Shown here piece by piece: positions 44,664-54,264 of a stretch of DNA of 64,000 bases. The notes beneath the pieces were generated by a model. That model was given only the letters and a program-made list of their open reading frames with translations. It ran no database searches and was not told the origin of the DNA. Source of the stretch: Bradyrhizobium sp. CCGB12 (GTDB taxonomy: Bacteria; Pseudomonadota; Alphaproteobacteria; Rhizobiales; Xanthobacteraceae). Made by a program: the position numbers and the translations under genes. The stretch is taken from positions 248,001-312,000 of the forward strand of contig NZ_JANADO010000002.1 of NCBI RefSeq assembly GCF_024199845.1, read 5' to 3'. Each line of letters opens with the position of its first letter. Position 1 is the first letter of the stretch.

Positions 44664-44989
44664 TTTCCTGCTTAATCTTTTCCCTCGCAAACGGGTTGGC
44701 CGGACCGGTATCGCCACGCCCGCCTCGCCAACCATGAAGTGACAAGTCAAAGATGGAACGATGGTTGCTATGGGCATCGGTAGGTCGCGGCACCTGGAAG
44801 TCCGATTTACAGCGCGGCCGTTGCTGTCAGGGTTGTCATCCTTGAGAAATAAGTCTTCGCATATCGACCTGGAGAGGCAGCAGAATTTTGATCGCTAAAC
44901 CGGCCGTTGATAGTTCTGCGAGGACGGGGCCAGGTCACGGTTCTCGGTGAGCTATCCGGATGGGTTCGCCACAATGAAAGACCTCAAGC
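44664..44989. other. Intergenic upstream of the GH13 gene
   Basis: No supported gene. Likely contains the promoter of the minus-strand GH13 gene. Confidence 0.35.
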
Positions 44990-45202
44990 GTGATATGGGG
45001 ATCCTGGCGACCAGCGGACGTGATTGGACAGATCGCACAAAGCGGCTCGGTGCGCGTGTCCGACCTCGATATCTTCTCGCAGGCGCTCATCGAGCGGTTG
45101 AGCGGAAGCTGGCGGATCCGCGAGAACGGGCGAGTTGTGCTGGACGCCATGGAGGGATGTTCCGCTGATCCTCTGCCAGGAATTGAGGAAGCACCAGATT
45201 GA
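44990..45202 (+). CDS. Possible small protein, 70 aa
   Basis: MIWGSWRPADVIGQIAQSGS, VRVSDLDIFSQALIERLSGS and WRIRENGRVVLDAMEG read like a real helical protein, perhaps part of a winged helix. No strong ribosome site, and other frames compete. Low confidence. Confidence 0.3.
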   Translation: MIWGSWRPADVIGQIAQSGSVRVSDLDIFSQALIERLSGSWRIRENGRVVLDAMEGCSADPLPGIEEAPD

Positions 45203-45400
45203 GGCCGGCCGAGAGGCCGGCGCTTTGATCCCAGGCGGGAAGGGGCGGCAACGAATTGCACTACGACGATGGCTGCGCGATGCCGCGCAAGCGGCCTCGG
45301 GTCCGCGCGTCCTGAAACCTCGAGGTCTGGCGTCGAACATTATCGCAGGAACGAGCGTCATTCCTGGGATTTGCACCAGGGTGCTCACCGAAAGGCGCTC

Positions 45401-47170
45401 ATGAACAGTTCTGATACCGCGCTGTCGGCCGCCAGCCTGAGCAGGGTGACCGACGACATCTGGATCGTGGACGACGCGCCGATCAGCGCGGCCGGCCTGC
45501 GTCTGCCCGTTCGTATGACGGTCATTCGGTTGTCGAACGGGGATCTCGTGCTGCACTCGCCGGTGAGGTATTCGCCGGCTCTGCGCGATCAACTCGAACG
45601 GTTGGGCCCGATCAAATATCTGCTCGCGCCCAATGTCGCGCATTGGATATTTCTGCTTGCATGGCAGAGACAATTTCCGCAAGCGTCGACCTTCGCGGCG
45701 CGGGGACTGTCGGCGCGAAAGCAGGTGCGGGAGGCCGGCCTTCGCATCGACCGCGAACTGGGCGACATCACACCAGGCGAATGGGCTGCCGAGCTCGAGA
45801 CCGTCTCCGTCAACGCGCCACTGTTCTCGGAGGTGGCGATATTCGACAAGCGAAGCCGCACATTGATCCTGACGGATCTCGTGCAAAATCTTGATCCAAA
45901 TCATCTCCCCCTGTCAGATCAGGCCGCGGCAAGCCTGCTTGGCAACGCCAGGCCGGACGGCAAGGCGCCAGTTTATCTTCGTCTCCTGTTGCGCCTTGGC
46001 GGCCGTTCGGTGCAAGCGGCGGCGGAGCGGCTGGCGAGCTTGGCGCCTGAGCGGGTCATTTTCGCGCATGGCGACTGGTTTGTATCTGGAGGAACCGAGC
46101 GGCTCCGCCGCTCGCTGCGATGGCTTCTCCCCGCCGGCGCTTCGCAAGCGACGTCGCGGTCGTTGGGAGGCACACGCGTCGTCATAACGGGAGCATCGAG
46201 CGGAATCGGTCGCGCCGCAGCGCTAGCGTTTGCTCGAGAAGGCGCGAGCGTAGCTCTCGCCGCGCGGCGCGGCGAGATCCTGACCAGCCTTGCGGCGGAG
46301 TGTGATGCGCTAGGAGGCCGAGCCCTGGCGGTCCCGACCGATGTCACCGATGCTGAGGCGGTGCAGCGACTGGCCAGGGAGGCGGAAGATGCGTTCGGCG
46401 GCATTGATGTCTGGATCAACAATGCCGGCACGGGTGTGTTCGGCGCCTTCCAGGACGCCGACCTCGCGCTTCATCGCCGGACGGTCGAGGTCAACCTGCT
46501 GGGAACAATGCACGGGGCTTTCGCGGTGCTACCAATCTTTCTTCGTCAGAAGCGGGGTATCCTGATCAACAACATCTCGCTCGGCGGCTGGGCGCCGACA
46601 CCGTTCGCTGCTGCCTATACGGCAAGCAAGTTCGGCCTGCGCGGGTTCACGGCCAGCCTCCGCCAGGAGCTCGGTGCATACCCCGACATCCGCATCTGCG
46701 GAGTTTTCCCGGCGATAGTGGATACGCCGGGCTTCGTGCACGGTGCCAATGTGTCCGGGAAGAGGCTTGATCCGGGCCCGCTGCTCTACCAGTCCGAAGA
46801 TGTGGCCCAGACCTTTCTCAGCCTGGTTCGCGCGCCTCGCGATGAAGTGGCCGTCGGGTGGCCTGCACGCGCTGGTCAGTTCGCCTACGCGGTCGCCCCC
46901 AAATTGACCGAGGAGGTCCTGGGATGGGCATTCCGTTTCCTGCTGTCGCGCGCGCGACGGGCACCGATCAGCGAGGGGAGTGTCATCGAAGCGTCCTCAC
47001 CGGGGAAGTCGGTGGATGGCGGTTGGTTGGCCCGGAAGCAGCTTCCGCCGGCCGGCGTCATAAGCAAGGGATTTGCTCTGCTGGGAGCCGCTGCGTTGGT
47101 GGCTTTCGTCGCCTCGGCTGTCGCCGCTCCGCGCCGGCCGCGGATCAGAGCGAGGCGTCGCCGACCGTAG
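45401..47170 (+). CDS. DUF4336-SDR fusion protein
   Basis: A 589-residue two-domain protein. Residues 1-245 match the DUF4336 type (MTVIRLSNGDLVLHSPVRYS, YLLAPNVAHWIFLLAWQRQF, HGDWFVSGGTERLRRSLRW), a metallo-beta-lactamase-like group. From 257 it is a classical SDR: VVITGASSGIGRAAALAFAR, INNAGTGVFGAF, Tyr406-x3-Lys410 in AAYTASKFGLRG. A hydrophobic C-terminal helix (LLGAAALVAFVASAVAA) may anchor it to the membrane. AAAGG lies 5 bp before the ATG. Both parts are usually separate proteins. Substrate unknown. Confidence 0.75.
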   Translation: MNSSDTALSAASLSRVTDDIWIVDDAPISAAGLRLPVRMTVIRLSNGDLVLHSPVRYSPALRDQLERLGPIKYLLAPNVAHWIFLLAWQRQFPQASTFAARGLSARKQVREAGLRIDRELGDITPGEWAAELETVSVNAPLFSEVAIFDKRSRTLILTDLVQNLDPNHLPLSDQAAASLLGNARPDGKAPVYLRLLLRLGGRSVQAAAERLASLAPERVIFAHGDWFVSGGTERLRRSLRWLLPAGASQATSRSLGGTRVVITGASSGIGRAAALAFAREGASVALAARRGEILTSLAAECDALGGRALAVPTDVTDAEAVQRLAREAEDAFGGIDVWINNAGTGVFGAFQDADLALHRRTVEVNLLGTMHGAFAVLPIFLRQKRGILINNISLGGWAPTPFAAAYTASKFGLRGFTASLRQELGAYPDIRICGVFPAIVDTPGFVHGANVSGKRLDPGPLLYQSEDVAQTFLSLVRAPRDEVAVGWPARAGQFAYAVAPKLTEEVLGWAFRFLLSRARRAPISEGSVIEASSPGKSVDGGWLARKQLPPAGVISKGFALLGAAALVAFVASAVAAPRRPRIRARRRRP

Positions 47171-47197
47171 GCAGGCGCCCTCGCAGCATCGCCGGCA

Positions 47198-49570
47198 TCA
47201 TGACAGCGCGTAGGCTCGCACATAGTCGCCGAGTTTGGTGCCAAAAGAGCCGTGGCCGCCGTCGACCGTCACGACATATTGTTTGCCGCCGGCCTCATAT
47301 GTCATCGGCGTTGATTGACCGCCAGCCGGGAGACGGTCCTGCCAGAGCTGTCTGCCGTTACTGACGTCGAACCCTTTGAATATGATACCGCCGGCGGTCA
47401 CGATCGATCCCCCCAACATGGGAACGCCGAGCTTGAACGGCAGCGGGAGCGGAGCCTGATCGCGGATCGTGCCAATGCGATGTTGCCACACCACCGTGTG
47501 GGTGCTGAGGTCGACGGCTGCGATATTTCCCCAAGGCGGGGCAAGGCAGGGCAAGGCAGGGAATGCCGAGCGGTGACAGGAAGATGCCGAGATCGACACC
47601 ATAGGGAGCGCCGTACATGGATTGCACACCGAGTTCGGTGCCGGGAGGATGCGCTGCGTTCTGCGCCGCGGGATTGTCCTGTCCGCGCGGCACGAGGCGG
47701 GACACGAAGGGGATGGATTGCGGGTTCGCGATCGCGATCTGCCGCTGCGGATCGACCGCGATGCCGCCCCACTCGAACATGCCGAAATCGCCAGGCAAAA
47801 CCAGCGTTCCTTGCTCGGATGGCGGCGTGAACGGTCCTTCGTAACGCAGGCGCTTGAATTTGATGCGGCAGGCGAGCTGGTCGAACATCGTGCTGCCCCA
47901 CATCTGCGCGTCCGTAAGCATGCCGGGCGGGCGGAAGCTCAATTCCGAGAAGGGCTGCGTCGGCGACAGCCTCTCGCCGGCCGCGGGACCCTGCGGCACC
48001 GGCTTTTCCGGCATGGGCACCAACTGATGCCCATCGCGTCGATCGAGCACGAAGACGTCACCGGTCTTTGCCGGGATGTAGATCGCCGGCGTCATGCCGT
48101 TGCTCGAGCGCAGATCAACGAGGCTCAGCTGCGAGGGCATGTCCATGTCCCAGAGATCGTGGTGCACGTTCTGGAATGACCAGCGCAGCTTGCCGGTCGT
48201 TATATCCAGCGCAATCAGCGCCGAATCATAACGCTCCTTGTCCGGTGAGCGGCCGCCGCCCCAAATATCCGGAGAGCTCGAGCCGAGCGGAACGTAGACA
48301 AGCCCGAGAGTCTCGTCGAGTGCCGAGATGCTCCACGAATTGGGCGAGCCGGCCGTGAAGTGATGCGAGGTCGAGGGCATCTCGTTCGGATCGGGATTGC
48401 CCGCGTCAAAGGCCCAGATCAGCCGCCCCGGATAAATGTCGAAGCCGCGGATGACTCCCGATGGGACCCGGCAGAATAATTGTCGATGACGGCGCCGCCG
48501 ACGATCAGCACCTTGTCGGTGACCACGGGCGGCGAAGTGCCCTCGTAGAAGCCGAGCGTCTGGATCTGGCTGCCTTCCTTGAGGTCGATCTGGCCATGAT
48601 CGCCGAAGCTGACGCAGGGCGTGCCGCTCCTCGCATCCAGCGCGAACATTCGTCCATCATTAGTCGGCAAGAAAATGCGCTCCGGATAATCGCTGGGGGC
48701 CGGCGTGCGGTCGGCCGTGACCGCGCCGGGCTTCGTCGCGTGATAGGACACGCCGGCGGCAGGTCATGTGCTGGAAGGCTCTGTTGTGCTGGATCTGCGG
48801 ATCGAACTTCCAGCCGGTCGCGGCATTGAGTGCGAACACGATCTGGTGCGGCGAGCAAGTGTAGAGCAGATCGCCGATCTTGAGCGGCGTCGCCTGGTTG
48901 GTAATCTCGCCGGGATCATAAGGCCCCTTGTGGTCGCCGGTGCGGAATTCCCAGGCCAGCTCGAGATCCTTCACATTGGCCTTGGTGATCTGGCTGAGTG
49001 AGGAATAACGGGTGCCGAAGCCGCTCACGCCATAGGCTTTCCAGTTTTCGCCGGCGGTGGGCGGGGCTGCTTCAGAGGAGGCGACGGCGCCTGTCGTTTC
49101 GTTCTCTGGGATCCTGCCGGTAAGATCGTGTCGGTCGCGCGCCAGGGAAATGCCGAGCACGCCGGCCGCGACGATCGGGACGAGGCCGAGCGCCCATCGC
49201 GCGGTCGCCGTAAGCGGCGCAAGGCGACGCGCAATGAAGGGCAACAGCAGCCAGACGCCAAGTGGTGCCAGCACATCGCCTCGCGGCGCCAGCGACCAGA
49301 AGTCGAATCCAGCTTCCCAGATCGCCCATGCCATCGTGTCGAGAAGCAACGCCGCATAGAAACAGAGCGCTTCGGCACGCCGGCGTCCAAGCAGCCAGCT
49401 CGTGACGAGAAGCATGAGCCCGGCGATGACATAATAGACGGAGCCGCCAAGCGCCGCGAGCCAGGTGCCACCGAGGGCGAGGACCAATCCCATGATGGTG
49501 ACGACGACGACAGTCGCGGCCAGCAACGGCGCGTCCCGGAACAGTCTTGGGAGCGATGGATGGGGGTCAT
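47198..49570 (-). pseudogene. gcd: PQQ-dependent membrane glucose dehydrogenase, frameshifted
   Basis: Five membrane helices (VVVVTIMGLVLALGGTWLAA onward) lead into a PQQ beta-propeller: YSSLSQITKANVKDLELAWE, PLKIGDLLYTCSPHQIVFAL, IFLPTNDGRMFALDARSG, VHHDLWDMDMPSQLSLVDL, GVQSMYGAPYGV and YEAGGKQYVVTVDGGHGSFG. The reading changes frame near 49550, 48757, 48470 and 47550; the last is a 10-bp tandem duplication. The intact enzyme (about 790 residues) oxidises glucose to gluconolactone in the periplasm and passes electrons to ubiquinone. It is the last gene of the oxidase/dehydrogenase operon. Confidence 0.85.
47541..47560. repeat. 10-bp perfect tandem duplication inside gcd
   Basis: GCAAGGCAGG occurs twice without a gap. 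Deleting one copy restores IPCLAPPWGNIAAVDL in a single frame, so this duplication is the cause of one gcd frameshift. Confidence 0.9.
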
Positions 49571-49575
49571 AGGAT

Positions 49576-49953
49576 CTACTTCAGCGTATAGAGAAACGCC
49601 GCGATGTCGCGCGCGTCCTTCTGCGGGATGCCCATTTTCGGCATGGCGTTGCCCGGCAACGCCCGCTGCGGATCTTCGATCCAGGCGGCCATGTTGTCCG
49701 GCGAATTATGGATGTAGCCGGCGATGTAGGTCCGCGTGCCGATCCGGTGGAGGGGCGGGCCGACGTTGCCGTCGGCACCGGCGATGCCGGGGATGTCGTG
49801 GCAGCTGCCGCACTGGTATTGCTTGACGAGGTCGGCGCCGCGGCGCGCATCGCCCGTGAAATTGTCCGGGCCGGCTGCCTTGCCTGGCTCGCAGGCCGCA
49901 GCCGTCACGCCCAGCAGCGGGACGATGAGCAATCGTGTCGTTCGACTCACCAT
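49576..49953 (-). CDS. c-type cytochrome lipoprotein
   Basis: A 125-residue protein. The signal LLIVPLLGVTAAAC ends in a lipobox Cys; the mature part has one heme site, VKQYQCGSCHDIPGI, and the Met ligand in ALPGNAMPKMGIPQKDA. ATG at 49953 follows GGAGCG. Its stop is 5 bp before gcd. It probably shuttles electrons from the PQQ dehydrogenase toward the caa3 oxidase in the same operon. Confidence 0.85.
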   Translation of the reverse strand: MVSRTTRLLIVPLLGVTAAACEPGKAAGPDNFTGDARRGADLVKQYQCGSCHDIPGIAGADGNVGPPLHRIGTRTYIAGYIHNSPDNMAAWIEDPQRALPGNAMPKMGIPQKDARDIAAFLYTLK

Positions 49954-49972
49954 CGGTCGCTCCGCTTCCCGA

Positions 49973-50611
49973 TCAAGGCTTTTTGCCGAAGTTAAAGGTC
50001 TTGGTGGCGGACCACGGATCGGTGGTCGAGACCTGCTCACTCGGGACTTGCTCCACTTCGGGGGACAGCGGATTTGCCGAGAATGTGCGGCCCCATTGCC
50101 GGCTCGGCTCGTTGCTGATCTTGCCGATATAGGTGACGAGATCCCAGATCACGCTGTCGGGCAGCACGCTGCCCCATGCCGGCATCCCGTTTGGCCTCCC
50201 CTGGTAGATCGACAGATAAATGTTCTCGGGTTGCGAGCCGTAAGTGAATAGGTTGTTGCTGAGCGCCGGTCCCATGCCACCGCCGCCGTTTGGCGCGTGG
50301 CAGCCGATGCAGTTGAAGCTGACATAATAGGTCATCCCGCGCTGCTCGGCGTTGGGATCGCCTTGCACAGGGTTCTTGATTTGCGGAGGATCGGGCTGCG
50401 CGCCCGGGAAAAGAGTGGTCACGGGAACCTGCATGAAGACGCCCGGGCGACCATTGCCGACGCTTCCACCAAAATTCGGACGCGGCGTCACTGTCGGCAT
50501 CTGCGCTTCCTGCGATTGCGGCAGGCTTTGCTCGGCCAAAGCTGGGCCATTCGGGAGGACCACAAGCAGCAGAGACAAGGCACTCGCGGATCGAGCGTTG
50601 GCAGATTTCAT
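49973..50611 (-). CDS. c-type cytochrome, exported
   Basis: A 212-residue protein with signal peptide (ALSLLLVVLPNGPALAEQ), a long Pro-rich lead, one heme site (YVSFNCIGCHAPNGGGGMGP) and a Met ligand in NGMPAWGSVLPDSVIWDLVT. This resembles the XoxG/cytochrome c-L group that accepts electrons from lanthanide alcohol dehydrogenases, and it lies directly behind the XoxJ-like gene with a 4-bp overlap. Confidence 0.8.
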   Translation of the reverse strand: MKSANARSASALSLLLVVLPNGPALAEQSLPQSQEAQMPTVTPRPNFGGSVGNGRPGVFMQVPVTTLFPGAQPDPPQIKNPVQGDPNAEQRGMTYYVSFNCIGCHAPNGGGGMGPALSNNLFTYGSQPENIYLSIYQGRPNGMPAWGSVLPDSVIWDLVTYIGKISNEPSRQWGRTFSANPLSPEVEQVPSEQVSTTDPWSATKTFNFGKKP

Positions 50612-51447
50612 TGATGCCCTCCGGAAGCGGTGACCGGCGGGTCGATGAGGGGCACGCCGTATCCTCGCAGCAGCGCGGCAATGTCGGATCGATGCTCGTC
50701 GATGAACGCGTTCAGCTGGTCTTTGAAAGCGTGGTCGCCTTTGCGGACGCCCATCGAAATGGCGAATTGGAATTGCTGAGGTGCGAAGCGTTCGCCGTCC
50801 TGGATCGGCGTTACCGTCAGCGGCACCTTCGATTGCTTGGCGAAGTATCCGGCGAGCGGACCCCAAGCTGCGGCGAGGTCGATCTCGCCGCTCTCGACAG
50901 CCTCGATCAGGCGCGCCGGCGGATCGGCTTGGCGATAGTCGCCGTAGATCGAGTAGCCGCGGACATTATCGACGATGCCGAGCTGGCCGAGGGCCTGCGC
51001 CGGCGGTGGATTGTTGCCGTCATCGCCGACGAGGTGCACGCCAACCACCAGACGACGTAGGCGAGGGTCGAGCAGGGTGGAGAGATTGAGATGATCGTGC
51101 TGACGGCTCACGAAAACGTATGTCGAGCGATAGTAGGGCTTCGTGGCCTCCACGAGATCAAAGCCGGTCGGCACGCCCATCACGACATCGCACTTTTCAG
51201 CCTTCAGCGTATTGCGGATGAAGCCTCGACGCTGCGCCCACCAAGTATAGGATAGCCGGCGTCCGAGAGCCTCAGCCACCATCGCCGCGAGCTTGTTCTC
51301 GAAGCCGGCTTCGGCGCCGTTGGAAAATGGCAGATTGTTTGGATCGGCGCAGACATGAAGCTCGCCATTTGGCGCGGCCGAGGCCGCGGACGCGATCCCG
51401 ATCAGGCAAGCAAGCGCGAGCGCGGCACAGTCACTGCGGAGGCGCAT
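50608..51447 (-). CDS. XoxJ/MoxJ-like periplasmic binding protein
   Basis: A 279-residue protein with signal peptide (CAALALACLIGIASAASA) and a type-2 periplasmic binding fold: ELHVCADPNNLPFSNGAEAG, YTWWAQRRGFIRNTL, CDVVMGVPTGFDLVEATKPY, YRSTYVFVSR. This is the quinoprotein-associated binding-protein family, thought to help activate or mature PQQ methanol dehydrogenases. Its start overlaps the dehydrogenase gene by 17 bp. Confidence 0.85.
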   Translation of the reverse strand: MRLRSDCAALALACLIGIASAASAAPNGELHVCADPNNLPFSNGAEAGFENKLAAMVAEALGRRLSYTWWAQRRGFIRNTLKAEKCDVVMGVPTGFDLVEATKPYYRSTYVFVSRQHDHLNLSTLLDPRLRRLVVGVHLVGDDGNNPPPAQALGQLGIVDNVRGYSIYGDYRQADPPARLIEAVESGEIDLAAAWGPLAGYFAKQSKVPLTVTPIQDGERFAPQQFQFAISMGVRKGDHAFKDQLNAFIDEHRSDIAALLRGYGVPLIDPPVTASGGHQ

Positions 51448-53278
51448 GGTTGTTGTCCTGACCAATGGTGCTGCCGAGCTTGAACACCAGGAGTTCGCTG
51501 CCGCCGGCGGTGTAGAATGGCAGATCCTGCATTGCACCAGTGAAGCCGAGCGCGCCATTGCGCACGCGTTGATCGACCTCCGCATTCGCTACTGCGCCGG
51601 GCCAGCCACCGACGCCCGAGAGGATTGCGATGTATTGTTGCCCATCCGAGCCCCGGTAGGAGATTGGTTGACCGATGAATCCGGAGCCCGCGCGAAACTG
51701 CCAGAGGACGTTGCCGGTCTTGGCGTCCACCGCCTTGAACAGACGATCCATCGTCCCGTAGAACGCGACGTCCCCCGCGGTCACCAGCGCGCCGCTCCAG
51801 ACCGGAAGTTTTTCGTGGATCTCCCACACCTTCTTGCGCGCGACCGGATCCCACGCCATGAACTCGCCGCGGTATCCGCCTGGACCGGCATACATATCGA
51901 CATCGGCACCGACATAGGGTGTGCCGGCGATGTAGCCTACCTGCGAAGCCTTGAAGTTCATGCAGAGATGCTGATGCGGCACATAGAGAAGCTTGGTTCG
52001 CGGTGACCAGGCGGAGGGCTGCCAATCCTTGGCTCCGGGTGCGGTGGGGCAGATGTTCTCAACGGTCTTGCCGACCACGGGCGTCTTTTCCTCATTGGGG
52101 ATGATCTTGCCGGTCTTGAGGTCGACACCCTTATAGGCATTCACGAACTCATAGGCGTCCGCCGAGATCACTTCGCCGGTGGCGCGGTCCATGACGTACA
52201 TGTAGCCGTTGCGGCCGGGGTGGATCAGCACCTTGCGCGGCTGGCCATTCAGCTCGAGGTCGACCAGCACGTTCTCGTTGACCTCGTCATGGTCGAACAG
52301 ATCGTGCGGGTTGACCTGATAGGCCCATTTCGCATGCCCATTGTCGGGATTGCGGGCGAAGATGGTAGTGCTCCAAAGATTGTCGCCGCTGCGCTGGTTG
52401 GCATTCCACGGACTGGGATTTGCGGTACCGTAATAAATTAGATTGAGCTCGGCATCGTAGGAGATCCATCCCCACATGGTGCCGCCGCCGACCTGCCAAC
52501 GGCCGGCAGGCCAGCTCTTGACGCCGAGATCCGTGCCCTTGAGGTTGTCGTAAAAGGGCTTGAAGTCGTCTCCGATCAGCACGTCCTTGTCGGGGCCGGT
52601 AGCATAGGCGCGCCAAGCGATGGCACCGGTGTTCTCATCGAGCGCGGTGACCCAGCCGCGTACGCCCATCTCGCCGCCGCTGTTGCCGATGAGAACCTTG
52701 CCCTTTACGACCACCGGCGCCATCGTGATGGTCTCGCCCTTATTGATCTCGCCGAGCTTCGTATGCCAGAGCTCCTTGCCCGTCTTGGCGTCGAGTGCGA
52801 CCGAGTGATTGTCGAGCGTGTTGAGGAACACCTTGCCGTTGTCGAAGGCGAGCCCACGATTGACGACGTCGCAGCAGGCAACGCCGGCAGCCGCGGGCTC
52901 TGGCTTCGGCGCATACGACCATTTCAATTCGCCGGTGGTGGCGTCCAGCGCGAATACACGGTTGGGATAGGGGCCGGCATAGGGACCGACCACATACATG
53001 GTCCCGTCGACAACGAGAGGAGCTGCCTCCTGACCACGATCGGCTCCAACCGAAAACGTCCAGGCGAGTTGGAGGCGCGAGGCGTTGCTTGCGTTGATCT
53101 GGTCGAGATCGCTGTAACGCGTGTTGGCGTAGTCGCGTGCAGCCATCGGCCACTGGCTGGGATCTTTCATGCGGCTGGCGAGATCAGTTTGCGCAAAACC
53201 GGGCGAGAACAATGCCCAGCTGCCGCAGAGCACGCTCATCGTTCCCCACAGCAACCGCTTGAGGCCGAGCCTTAACAT
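51431..53278 (-). CDS. PQQ-dependent alcohol dehydrogenase, lanthanide type (XoxF/ExaF group)
   Basis: A 615-residue periplasmic quinoprotein with signal peptide (GSWALFSPGFAQ). Propeller motifs include LDATTGELKWSY, the adjacent disulfide pair Cys135-Cys136 (GVACCDVV), metal ligands in GNSGGEMGVRGW (Glu203) and ANPSPWNANQRSGDN, and the catalytic region NPHDLFDHDEVNEN. Asp329 is followed two residues later by Asp331, the extra acid that marks lanthanide-dependent enzymes (calcium MxaF types have Ala there). It oxidises short alcohols and feeds cytochrome c. GGAG lies 10 bp before the ATG. Confidence 0.85.
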   Translation of the reverse strand: MLRLGLKRLLWGTMSVLCGSWALFSPGFAQTDLASRMKDPSQWPMAARDYANTRYSDLDQINASNASRLQLAWTFSVGADRGQEAAPLVVDGTMYVVGPYAGPYPNRVFALDATTGELKWSYAPKPEPAAAGVACCDVVNRGLAFDNGKVFLNTLDNHSVALDAKTGKELWHTKLGEINKGETITMAPVVVKGKVLIGNSGGEMGVRGWVTALDENTGAIAWRAYATGPDKDVLIGDDFKPFYDNLKGTDLGVKSWPAGRWQVGGGTMWGWISYDAELNLIYYGTANPSPWNANQRSGDNLWSTTIFARNPDNGHAKWAYQVNPHDLFDHDEVNENVLVDLELNGQPRKVLIHPGRNGYMYVMDRATGEVISADAYEFVNAYKGVDLKTGKIIPNEEKTPVVGKTVENICPTAPGAKDWQPSAWSPRTKLLYVPHQHLCMNFKASQVGYIAGTPYVGADVDMYAGPGGYRGEFMAWDPVARKKVWEIHEKLPVWSGALVTAGDVAFYGTMDRLFKAVDAKTGNVLWQFRAGSGFIGQPISYRGSDGQQYIAILSGVGGWPGAVANAEVDQRVRNGALGFTGAMQDLPFYTAGGSELLVFKLGSTIGQDNNHAPPQ

Positions 53279-53391
53279 AAGTGAAGATCTCCACGGCATT
53301 TGGTGAGGCCGCGCCGCGTTGCAGGCCCGTTTGCGAACGTACAAGCGTTGCGCTCTGGCTTGGTTCCAAAGCTCTGCCGAGCCTCAGGTCG

Positions 53392-54177
53392 CTATCTCAC
53401 GACGTTCCCCGAGACGCCGGCACCTAGATCGACGGCAATCTGGTCCTCCTTGCCGTCGCATTTGGGATGGCCAAATCCTGACGGACTTTTGCCATCCGGC
53501 CCGATGTCGTAGATGATGGCGTCCTTCATGTTGGGGCTGACGCCGGCGGGAACGTGATCGAGGCCGAGAAAGTGGCGCACGCGCCAGGCAACGTTGTGAT
53601 CCGCGCAGGAGCTGTCGCCACTGACGCCGAGCGCACCGGCGATGCCGTTGCCGTCATAGAGCGCCAGCCCGCCGCCGAATACGATCACGCCGCCGACGGG
53701 CTTGCCGACCATCGGATCATGTGCAGTTCCGAATTCATCCGGCGTGCCCGCATAAAGGATTTCCGGGGACGGGGGATTGCTCAGTGCGGCCCCGAACAGA
53801 AATCCACCCGGCTGGGCGCCCGCGTAAAGATTGGCCGTCGCCATCGCCTTGTTCTTCAGGCTGAAGGCATTTGCCGTGTTGGCCTTCTCGGCCGCGATCG
53901 CGCGGCTGCCGAGCCATTGGTCATCGACCTTGCTGCCGCTGTAAGCAACCGCGCAGACGACGCCCTGCCGATTCACGACCGCTGCCCACTCGTTGTTGTC
54001 CAGTCCGCCGTTGCTGGGTCCACCGCCGGGCTTGACGCTTTTCTTGAGGATGTCGGCGAGTTGATCATGGTCGACCGGACACGACATTCCCGCGCGCGGT
54101 TGATCTTGTGCGATCCCGCCTTGCGGCGCAAAAGCCGCCGCGAGGATGCCAGCCGCGATGGCGGTTCGTTTGCTCAT
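53392..54177 (-). CDS. GlcG/HbpS-type heme-binding-like exported protein
   Basis: A 261-residue protein with signal peptide (AIAAGILAAAFAPQGGIAQ) and a GlcG/HbpS domain: NNEWAAVVNRQGVVCAVAYS, GSRAIAAEKANTANAFSL, GGVIVFGGGLALYDGNGIAG and GALGVSGDSSCADHNVAWRV. GGAGG stands before the ATG. Such proteins occur beside PQQ dehydrogenases and cytochromes; heme or metal binding is plausible. It bridges the oxidase and dehydrogenase halves of the operon. Confidence 0.8.
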   Translation of the reverse strand: MSKRTAIAAGILAAAFAPQGGIAQDQPRAGMSCPVDHDQLADILKKSVKPGGGPSNGGLDNNEWAAVVNRQGVVCAVAYSGSKVDDQWLGSRAIAAEKANTANAFSLKNKAMATANLYAGAQPGGFLFGAALSNPPSPEILYAGTPDEFGTAHDPMVGKPVGGVIVFGGGLALYDGNGIAGALGVSGDSSCADHNVAWRVRHFLGLDHVPAGVSPNMKDAIIYDIGPDGKSPSGFGHPKCDGKEDQIAVDLGAGVSGNVVR

Positions 54178-54264
54178 ATGGCCTCCACCGAAATTGTCGA
54201 ACTCAGCAGGCGAACGTTGCATCAAACCGGCGGTTCCTATGTTCCTCGCGAGCGGGTAGATTCG

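Noticed and set aside
43800..44675. 291-codon plus-strand open frame
   Set aside because: Antisense shadow of the GH13 gene, whose catalytic residues are all visible on the other strand.
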